Below, piece after piece: positions 10,067 through 16,308 of a DNA stretch of 16,308 bases (position 1 is the stretch's first letter; each line of letters starts with the position of its first letter). The notes under the pieces are model-generated. The model saw only the letters and a list, made by a program, of their open reading frames with translations. It was not told the DNA's origin and did not search any database. A program made the position numbers and the translations under genes. The DNA lies in the NCBI GenBank assembly GCA_030528545.1, contig JAUMYR010000054.1, positions 1 to 16,308 of the forward strand, written 5' to 3'. The stretch comes from Propionibacteriaceae bacterium. GTDB taxonomy: Bacteria > Actinomycetota > Actinomycetes > Propionibacteriales > Propionibacteriaceae.

Positions 10067-12009
10067 TGCGCACCTTGTCCTGCGATCTGGAAACGTACAG
10101 TGCGGTACCCATCGCCAAAGCCGGGGCCTACCGCTACGCCGCCGACCCATCCTTCGAGATCCTGCTATTCGCCTACAGCGTGGACAACAGCGTCATCAAG
10201 GTCGTGGATCTGGCCCAGGGTGAGGAGCTGCCCGCCGAGATCCGCGAGGCGCTGACCGATCCCGCAGTGACCAAGTGGGCCCACAACGCGGCCTTCGAGC
10301 GGATCTGTCTGTCCCGGTGGCTGGGTGTGGACCTGGACCCGGCGCAGTGGCGCTGCACCATGGTGTGGGCCAGCACCGTCGGCCTGCCGATGAGCCTCGA
10401 GGGGGTGGGTAAGGCGCTGCACCTCGGGCAGCAGAAGCTCTCCGAGGGCAAGTCGCTGATCCGGTACTTCTGCCAGCCCTGCGCACCCACCAAGGCCAAC
10501 GGCGGGAGAACCCGGAACCTGCCCGAGCACGATCCGGGGAAATGGGAGCGTTTCGCCCTCTACTGCGCCCGGGACGTCGAGGTGGAACAGCAGATCCGCG
10601 AGGCCCTGTCCGGCTTCCCCATGCCTGCCCAGGAGTGGAATCTGTGGGCCATCGACCAGCACATCAATGACCGCGGCGTCGGAGTAGACCTCCAGCTAGC
10701 GGAACAGGCCGTGGCCTGTGACCAGCAGCACCGCTCAGCGGCCATGCGCCGCGCCAGGCAGCTCACCGGGCTGGACAACCCCAACTCAGTCAGCCAGCTC
10801 TTAGGCTGGCTAGCCTCCCGCGGCCTCGAGCTGCCAGACCTGACCAAGGCCTCAGTCTCCGACGCCCTAGCCGGTGAGCTAGACGACAGCGTGGCCGAGG
10901 CGCTGCACCTGCGGCAGGAGCTGAGCCGCAGCTCAGTGAGGAAGTACGAGGCTGTGCTCGCCTGCGCCGCCCCCGAGGGGCGCGCCCGAGGCCTGCTCCA
11001 GTTCGTCGGGGCTGGCCGTACCGGCCGCTGGGCCGGTCGCCTCATCCAGGTGCAGAACCTCCCACAGAACAAGATGGGCGACCTTGACGAAGCCCGCGCC
11101 CTGATCCGCGGCGGACATTTCGACGCCGTGGACCTGCTCTACCCGTCCGTCCCGGACACACTCTCCCAACTCATCCGCACTACATTCGTCCCCAAAGCCG
11201 GGCACCGGTTCCTCGTCGCCGACTTCTCGGCCATTGAGGCCCGAGTACTCGCCTGGCTCGCCGGCGAGAAATGGGCGCTCGACGCCTTCGCCGCAGGCGA
11301 AGACCTGTACTGCACCACCGCGTCACGCATGTTCGGTGTCCCCGTGGTCAAGCACGGGGCCAACTCAGAACTCAGGCAGAAGGGGAAGGTGGCAGTGCTC
11401 GCCTGCGGCTATGGCGGCTCCACCGGAGCGCTGACCGCCATGGGAGCGCTGCGCATGGGCCTGGCCGAGGACGAGCTGAAGCCCATCGTCGATGCCTGGC
11501 GAGCAGCCAACCCCCGCATCACCGAGTACTGGTGGGCTATCGACCGCGCCGCCAAACACACCATCACCACCGGCGAAACCGTCCACCTGACACACGAACT
11601 CGCCACCAGCCTCCGCCGCGGTGTCCTGCTCATCACCCTGCCGTCAGGCAGACACCTCGCCTACCCCCGGGCCCGCGTTGTACCCGGGAAGTTCGAGCGG
11701 CCCGCCATCGACTATATGGGCCTGGACACCGCCAGCCGCTGGACCCGAATCCCCTCCTACGGCCCCAAACTGGTCGAGAACATCGTCCAGGCGATCAGCC
11801 GCGACCTCCTCGGCAACGCCCTGCGGCGCCTCCACGACAGCGGCTTCGCCACCGTCATCCACGTCCACGACGAGGTCGTCGTCGAGGAACCCCTCGACGG
11901 CCGCGGAATCGACGACGTCATCGGCCGCATGACCCTCTTGCCGGACTGGGCCCAGGGACTCCCTCTGGACGCCGACGGCTACGCCTGTGACTTCTACCGA
12001 AAGGACTAA
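10066..12009 (+). CDS. Family A DNA polymerase with 3'-5' exonuclease-like domain
   Basis: The product is 647 residues, the phage replicative polymerase. The N-terminal exonuclease shows D7 and E9 (SCDLETYS), AHNAAFER and YCARDVEVE (ExoIII-type). The polymerase part has motif A VADFSAIEARVLAWLAGE with D386, motif B RQKGKVAVLACGYGGS, and motif C VIHVHDEVVVEE with D602. ATG 10066 has GGGGA six bases upstream and shares one base with the previous stop; the frame is open further upstream but that part is not family-like. The compact length fits phage Pol I-type enzymes that lack the 5' nuclease. Confidence 0.96.
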   Translation: MRTLSCDLETYSAVPIAKAGAYRYAADPSFEILLFAYSVDNSVIKVVDLAQGEELPAEIREALTDPAVTKWAHNAAFERICLSRWLGVDLDPAQWRCTMVWASTVGLPMSLEGVGKALHLGQQKLSEGKSLIRYFCQPCAPTKANGGRTRNLPEHDPGKWERFALYCARDVEVEQQIREALSGFPMPAQEWNLWAIDQHINDRGVGVDLQLAEQAVACDQQHRSAAMRRARQLTGLDNPNSVSQLLGWLASRGLELPDLTKASVSDALAGELDDSVAEALHLRQELSRSSVRKYEAVLACAAPEGRARGLLQFVGAGRTGRWAGRLIQVQNLPQNKMGDLDEARALIRGGHFDAVDLLYPSVPDTLSQLIRTTFVPKAGHRFLVADFSAIEARVLAWLAGEKWALDAFAAGEDLYCTTASRMFGVPVVKHGANSELRQKGKVAVLACGYGGSTGALTAMGALRMGLAEDELKPIVDAWRAANPRITEYWWAIDRAAKHTITTGETVHLTHELATSLRRGVLLITLPSGRHLAYPRARVVPGKFERPAIDYMGLDTASRWTRIPSYGPKLVENIVQAISRDLLGNALRRLHDSGFATVIHVHDEVVVEEPLDGRGIDDVIGRMTLLPDWAQGLPLDADGYACDFYRKD

Positions 12010-12013
12010 CTCG

Positions 12014-14437
12014 ATGCGCATCACCGTCGGACGCTCCCGCCACGATATCCATTGGCAAACCCAAGAGTGGTCCTGGGAACAACTCACCGAGCGCCTGTCC
12101 CGGGTGCAGCGCACCCCCGAGACCGCAGCCGAGTTCGCCGCCATGCCCGCAAGCCGCAAAGCCGACATCAAAGACGTCGGCGGTTTCGTCGGCGGCGAAC
12201 TGCACGGCGACAGGCGCAAACGTGCCAACGCCGGAAAGCGGTGGCTGCTCACCCTCGACATCGACCACGCAGAGCCCGGCTTCTGGGACCGGCTCACCCT
12301 GCTCCACGACTTCCGCTGTCTGCTGTACTCCACCCACTCCCACACCCCCGAGCAGCCGCGCCTGCGGCTACTAGCCGACCTCACCCGACCCACCAGCCCC
12401 GAGGAGTACCCGGCGCTGGGCCGCATCGTCGCCAGCTGGCTCGGCATCGACCAGTTCGACGACACCACCTACGAGCCCACCAGGCTCATGTACTGGCCGT
12501 CCGCGCCGAGCGACGGGGAGTACGTCTTCGAACGGCAGGACGGCCCTGCCCTCGACGTGGACGCGGCCCTGGGCTCGCTGGCCGACTGGCGCGACATCTC
12601 CCAGTGGCCACGCAGTTCCCGGGAGGGTCGCCTCGAAACACCCCGCGGCACAAGGCAGGCCGACCCCCAGGGCAAGCCCGGGCTGGTCGGCGCTTTCTGC
12701 CGAGCCCACAGCGTCACCGAGGCGATGCAGAGGTTCCTGCCCGGCGTCTACACCCCCACAGATGACCCCGGACGCTGGACCTACGCCCGGGGTGAGTCCA
12801 GCGGCGGCATGGTCATCTACGACGGCGACCTGTTCGCCTATAGCCACCACGAGACCGACCCCGCGGGCGGGCAACTGGTCAACGCCTTCGACCTGGTGCG
12901 CCTGCACCGGTTCAGCGACCTCGACACCGACACCAAACCGGGGACGCCCACCAACCGGCTGCCCTCCTACGGGGCCATGCTCGACCTCGCACGAGGCGAC
13001 AACGCAGTGAAGCAGCGGCTGGACGCCGAGAAACAGGCAGAAGCCGAGACCGAGTTCGAACCACTGACTGGGGGTACGGAACTGAGTGGGGGCTGGCGGG
13101 AGCGCCTCACGGTGGACCGTAAGGGGAGGGTGGCCGAGACCCTCCAGAACCTGGAGCACATCCTCGAGAACGACCCCCACCTGGCAGGGGTCGTCCTCAA
13201 CGAGATGAGCGAAACCCTGGAGATCACCGCCACAGTTCCGTGGGGCAGGGAGCGAGGCTTCTGGCGCGACGCAGACGACGCCCAGCTACAGAGCTACCTG
13301 GCTCGGCACTACGCCCGATTCACAGAGCGCGACTACAGAACGGGGCTGGTCAAGGTGGCCGACGACAGGTCCTACCACCCAGTCCGCGACTACCTCGACA
13401 GCCTTCCGGTATGGGACGGCATTGGGCGCGTGGACACGTTGCTGATCGACTACTTGGGGGCCGAGGACCATCCCTACACCCGGGCCGTGACGCGCAAGAC
13501 CCTGTGCGCCGCCGTCCGGCGGGTGCAGCAGCCCGGGTGCAAATTCGACCACATGTTAGTCCTGTCCGGGCCTCAAGGGGTAGGTAAATCCACTCTCATC
13601 GCCAAGCTGGCCGGAGAGTGGTTCTCTGACTCACTGAGCCTGTCCGACACCCACGACAAGACCGCGGCAGAGAAGCTCCAGGGCTACTGGATCCTGGAAG
13701 TCGGGGAGCTGGCAGGGTTGCGCCGGACAGAGGTGGAGACACTGCGCTCCTTCATCACCAGACAGGACGACATCTACCGCGCCGCCTTTGGTAGGCAGGC
13801 TGTGCCCCATCCCCGACAATGTGTCTTCTTCGCCACCACCAACGCCGAGGATGGCTTCCTGCGCGACGAGACCGGCAACCGGAGGTTCTGGCCAGTACCG
13901 GTTACCGGCGAGGGGGCGAGGAAAGCCTGGGACATTGACGAGGCGGCGCGAGCGCAGATCTGGGCCGAAGTCCTGGTTCGCGTCTCTGCCGGTGAGCCTT
14001 TGCACCTGGACGCCGAAATGGCCGAGGAGGCCCGCAGGAGACAGGCAGCGGCGCTGGAGGTCGGTGAGCAAGGCGGCATCATCCTCGAGTACCTAGAGAC
14101 CCCGCTGCCGGACAACTGGAGCGCGATGGGCATCTACGACAGACGAAACTATCTTCGCGCCGAGGAGTTCGGAGCCGCGGCCCCGAGGCAAGGGGCCGAA
14201 CGCCGCAGCGTCAGCGTCGCCGAAGTGTGGTGCGAGGCACTAGGCCGCAACATCGCAGACCTGACCAAAGCAGACTCCATCGCGATCAACCGAGCCCTAC
14301 AACGGCTCGGCTGGGTCGAGTCCGGGAAGAAGCGGCTCCCAATCTATGGCCAGCAACGCGTCCGAACTCGGGAGGGACGACCCGGGACAGCCGGGACAGA
14401 CTCCGAGTTCATCCCAGCGGTGTCTGGGACATGCTGA
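12014..14437 (+). CDS. Primase-polymerase fused to VapE/VirE-type SF3-like helicase
   Basis: The product is 807 residues. The N-terminal primase-polymerase (AEP-type) domain shows LLTLDIDH (D82, D84), the STHSH block (about 106-110) and a later DDTTYEPTRLMYWPS. The C-terminal VapE ATPase has Walker A SGPQGVGKST (about 518-527), Walker B-like WILEVGEL (559-566), FFATTN and the arginine motif GNRRFWPV (621-628). Together they would prime and unwind at the phage origin. ATG 12014 has AAAGGA eight bases upstream. The last 30 residues (RPGTAGTDSE and so on) are low-complexity and encoded by GGGACA repeats. The stop lies within the next gene's start. Confidence 0.93.
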   Translation: MRITVGRSRHDIHWQTQEWSWEQLTERLSRVQRTPETAAEFAAMPASRKADIKDVGGFVGGELHGDRRKRANAGKRWLLTLDIDHAEPGFWDRLTLLHDFRCLLYSTHSHTPEQPRLRLLADLTRPTSPEEYPALGRIVASWLGIDQFDDTTYEPTRLMYWPSAPSDGEYVFERQDGPALDVDAALGSLADWRDISQWPRSSREGRLETPRGTRQADPQGKPGLVGAFCRAHSVTEAMQRFLPGVYTPTDDPGRWTYARGESSGGMVIYDGDLFAYSHHETDPAGGQLVNAFDLVRLHRFSDLDTDTKPGTPTNRLPSYGAMLDLARGDNAVKQRLDAEKQAEAETEFEPLTGGTELSGGWRERLTVDRKGRVAETLQNLEHILENDPHLAGVVLNEMSETLEITATVPWGRERGFWRDADDAQLQSYLARHYARFTERDYRTGLVKVADDRSYHPVRDYLDSLPVWDGIGRVDTLLIDYLGAEDHPYTRAVTRKTLCAAVRRVQQPGCKFDHMLVLSGPQGVGKSTLIAKLAGEWFSDSLSLSDTHDKTAAEKLQGYWILEVGELAGLRRTEVETLRSFITRQDDIYRAAFGRQAVPHPRQCVFFATTNAEDGFLRDETGNRRFWPVPVTGEGARKAWDIDEAARAQIWAEVLVRVSAGEPLHLDAEMAEEARRRQAAALEVGEQGGIILEYLETPLPDNWSAMGIYDRRNYLRAEEFGAAAPRQGAERRSVSVAEVWCEALGRNIADLTKADSIAINRALQRLGWVESGKKRLPIYGQQRVRTREGRPGTAGTDSEFIPAVSGTC

Positions 14438-14618
14438 GTTCGTCACCCGATCGTCCCGGGGGTGTTGCCCCACAACAAAATGCGGCCCCACAAGCACCTA
14501 AACCCCTCTTGGGACAAAGGGGACAAACTTTTCTTAGAGAGATAAAGAAAGAGAGAAAAGAGAAGAAAAACACACGCCTAATCCGCGTAAGCGTAATACG
14601 CGCGCGCGAGCTGTCCCC
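14374..14618. other. Candidate phage replication origin (GGGACA repeats around an AT-rich purine tract)
   Basis: Direct GGGACA copies lie at 14384, 14393, 14426, 14511 and 14520, with GGGAC at 14374. Inverted copies lie at 14453-14457 and 14612-14618. The pairs at 14384/14393 and 14511/14520 are exact 9-base periods. Between the repeats lie 35 bases with a single pyrimidine (14536-14570) and a palindrome GCGTA-A-TACGC (14591-14601). Iterons beside an easily melted tract are the usual form of an origin. The function is inferred. Confidence 0.45.
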
Positions 14619-14913
14619 ACCCCGGAAAGCTTGCACCGAGGCTGAGGTCGAGGCGGCTCTGGTCTCCCAGGTCCGGGCCGCTGGCGGGGTGTGCTGGAAG
14701 TTCACCTCCCCCGGGACGCAGGGGGTTCCCGACCGCGTCGTCATCCTTCCCGGCGGGCGCATCGGTTTCGTGGAGCTGAAGCGGACCGGGGCGCTACCGC
14801 GGCCGATCCAGGTCCGTCGCATCGCCCAGCTGGCAGCCCTCGGCGTGCTGGTGTTTGTCTGCGACCACACCGACCAGGTCAGGGGGGTGCTCGATGCGAT
14901 TCGAGCCGCATGA
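14431..14913 (+). CDS. VRR-NUC domain nuclease with unusual N-terminal extension
   Basis: From ATG 14431 the frame gives 160 residues, overlapping the VapE stop by 7 bases. The VRR-NUC domain occupies only the last 95: ACTEAEVEAALVSQVRAAGG, FTSPGTQGVPDRVVILPGG with the catalytic Asp, FVELKRTG with the Glu-x-Lys pair, and Q in PRPIQVRRIAQ. The first 60 residues (APQQNAAPQAP, LREIKKERKEKKNTRL) are encoded by the origin-like repeats and purine tract and look non-functional as protein. No better ATG or GTG lies closer to the domain and the ribosome site is weak, so the true start is uncertain. VRR-NUC enzymes are structure-specific or end-processing nucleases, common next to VapE in this cassette. 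Confidence 0.85.
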   Translation: MLSSSPDRPGGVAPQQNAAPQAPKPLLGQRGQTFLREIKKERKEKKNTRLIRVSVIRARELSPPRKACTEAEVEAALVSQVRAAGGVCWKFTSPGTQGVPDRVVILPGGRIGFVELKRTGALPRPIQVRRIAQLAALGVLVFVCDHTDQVRGVLDAIRAA

Positions 14914-16255
14914 CTACCAGCGCTTCGCCATCGACTTCATCCTCGAGCACCCGGCCTCCGCGCTGCTGCTCGACATGGGGCTCGGCAAGACCGCGATCAC
15001 CTTAACCGCGATCGCCGAGCTGATGCACGATCGCTTCGAGGTCGCCCGCACCCTGGTCATCGCCCCGCTGCGCGTCGCCCGGGACACCTGGCCAGCTGAG
15101 GCCGCGAAGTGGGACCACCTCGCTAGCCTCCAGCTGTCAGTGATCACCGGCACCGCCGGGCAGCGCCGCACCGCCCTCCGCACCCCCGCTGACGTGTACG
15201 TCATCAACCGGGAGAACCTGGTGTGGCTGCTCGCCGAGCTGGGCGGCTCCTGGCCCTACGACATGGTGGTGATCGACGAGCTGTCCAGCTTCAAGTCCAG
15301 AGCCACCAAGCGCTTCAAAGCAATGCTCGCCGCGCGCCAGCACACCGCTCGCGTCGTCGGGCTGACCGGGACACCCGCCCCCAACGGACTGCTCGACCTG
15401 TGGCCCCAGTTCCGCATCCTCGATCAGGGCAAGCGCCTGGGCACCTCCATCACCAGGTTCCGGGACAGGTTCTTCACCCCCGACAAGCGCAACGGTCAGC
15501 AGGTGTTCACCTGGAAGCCGCACCCCCGGGCGGAGGCGGAGATCTACCGGCTGATCGGCGACATCACCGTCAGCATGCAAACCAGCGATCACCTCCGGCT
15601 GCCAGAGCTGACGTCCCTCACCCACGACGTGAGGCTCAGCCCTGCCGACAGGGCCACCTACCGGCGCCTCGAGGAACAGCTCGTCATCGAACTGGACGGC
15701 GCCGAGATCGACGCCGCCAACGCCGCGGTACTGGGCAACAAGCTCCTCCAGCTGGCCAGTGGAGCTATCTACGACGCCCAGGGAGAGATCCACTACGTGC
15801 ACAGCCGCAAACTGGAGGCCCTCGAGGACATCCTGGAAGCCGCCGCCGGAAAACCAGTGCTGTGCGCCCACTGGTTCAGACATGAGGCGCACCGGATTGT
15901 GGAACGGTTCCCCCAAGCCCGGAGTCTCAGCACCGGCGCCGACTTTGCCGCGTGGAACCGGCGCGAGATACCCCTCGGTCTCATCCACCCCTCCTCTGCT
16001 GGTCACGGACTCAACCTCCAGCAGGGAGGCTCCGCCCTGGTGTGGTTCACCGCACCCTGGTCGCTGGAGCTGTACCAGCAGACCAACGCCCGTCTGCACC
16101 GGCAGGGCCAGACCGCACCGGTGACGATCACCCATCTATGCGCGGCAGGAACCGTCGATGACCACGTGCTGTCGGCCCTCCACCGCAAAGACCTCACCCA
16201 GACCGCCCTCATCCGCGCCGTCAAAGCCCAACTCACGAAGGAGCGCCCTCAGTGA
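14894..16255 (+). CDS. SNF2-family (SF2) DNA helicase/translocase
   Basis: The product is 453 residues. Motifs run in order: YQRFAIDFILEHP, Walker A LLDMGLGKTAIT (about 25-36), APLRVARDTWPAEAAKW, DEAH-type VVIDELSSFKSRATKRFK, GLTGTPAPNG (motif III), then in the second lobe KPVLCAHWFRHE, HPSSAGHGLNLQQGG (motif V) and QTNARLHRQGQ (motif VI). It is a standard phage SNF2-like helicase without extra domains, probably acting in replication or recombination. ATG 14894 has AGGGGGG upstream and overlaps the nuclease gene by 20 bases. Confidence 0.94.
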   Translation: MRFEPHDYQRFAIDFILEHPASALLLDMGLGKTAITLTAIAELMHDRFEVARTLVIAPLRVARDTWPAEAAKWDHLASLQLSVITGTAGQRRTALRTPADVYVINRENLVWLLAELGGSWPYDMVVIDELSSFKSRATKRFKAMLAARQHTARVVGLTGTPAPNGLLDLWPQFRILDQGKRLGTSITRFRDRFFTPDKRNGQQVFTWKPHPRAEAEIYRLIGDITVSMQTSDHLRLPELTSLTHDVRLSPADRATYRRLEEQLVIELDGAEIDAANAAVLGNKLLQLASGAIYDAQGEIHYVHSRKLEALEDILEAAAGKPVLCAHWFRHEAHRIVERFPQARSLSTGADFAAWNRREIPLGLIHPSSAGHGLNLQQGGSALVWFTAPWSLELYQQTNARLHRQGQTAPVTITHLCAAGTVDDHVLSALHRKDLTQTALIRAVKAQLTKERPQ

Positions 16256-16308
16256 CCGAGAAACCCGAGCCCGCTTCACACCAGCTGGGCTACCCGCTGA
16301 TGAGAGAT
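16252..16308 (+). CDS. Partial CDS, N-terminus of an unidentified protein
   Basis: GTG 16252 overlaps the helicase stop (GTGA) and has AAGGAG eight bases upstream. Nineteen codons, beginning VTEKPEPASHQLGYP, run off the window end. The product cannot be identified from this much sequence; it continues the replication operon. Confidence 0.65.
   Translation, partial: MTEKPEPASHQLGYPLMRD

Noticed and set aside
11271..11990. Long alternative frame inside the polymerase gene
   Set aside because: Arg/Pro/His-rich composition typical of a shifted frame of a GC-rich gene; the polymerase motifs are in the other frame.
15137..16135. Long minus-strand frame opposite the SNF2 helicase
   Set aside because: Gly/Val-rich antisense shadow of a GC-rich gene with no recognisable motif or ribosome site.

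Overview
The window is the left end and early/replication half of a temperate phage genome (prophage or free phage) from a high-GC Actinomycetota host. I infer the host group from the strongly G/C-biased third codon positions, the frequent GTG starts and the AGGAGG-type ribosome binding sites. The sequence does not fix the genus. It opens with the 3' half of a tRNA-Thr(CGT) gene on the minus strand (about 11-57). The 5' half is missing and a tyrosine integrase gene ends 8 bases away, so this reads as the attachment-site junction.

Left arm (66-3330, all minus strand). One compact leftward lysogeny operon reads in transcription order: XRE-type repressor with a coiled coil (3330-2872), HigB/RelE-like toxin (2872-2357), XRE-type antitoxin with a C-terminal tail (2364-1972), a small chaperone-like or unknown protein (1975-1568), an ImmA/IrrE-type metallopeptidase (1536-1129) and the integrase (1115-66). 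Toxin, antitoxin and third gene overlap in the same order as tripartite toxin-antitoxin-chaperone (TAC) systems. I consider this the most interesting hypothesis in the window.

Switch (3331-5484). A divergent control region carries two families of short repeats (GTTCC and AGTTAC) at roughly helical-turn spacing. It separates the repressor from a rightward Cro-like gene. Two BRO-N antirepressor genes follow. The first has lost its normal C-terminal half after a 117-bp segment shared at about 92% identity with the second. A small HTH gene lies in the lost interval. Two near-identical palindromes flank a good promoter that drives the second antirepressor through a structured leader of about 135 nt.

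Early operon (5481-8232). Small rightward genes are joined almost without gaps by ATGA overlaps. They include an excisionase-like HTH, a winged-helix candidate, a DUF4406 protein, a 37-residue single-span membrane peptide, a cysteine-rich zinc-ribbon protein, a DnaN-like clamp candidate and a small conserved phage protein.

Replication module (8229-16308). DUF2800 (a Cas4-like PD-(D/E)XK nuclease with Fe-S cysteines), DUF2815 (SSB-like), a vestigial DUF3310-like peptide, family A DNA polymerase, a primase-polymerase/VapE helicase fusion, a VRR-NUC nuclease and an SNF2-type helicase follow one another. This gene order is a recognised phage replication cassette. At the VapE/VRR-NUC junction, GGGACA repeats flank an AT-rich polypurine tract, a candidate replication origin. 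The window ends inside the next gene. No stretch over 300 bases lacks a gene.
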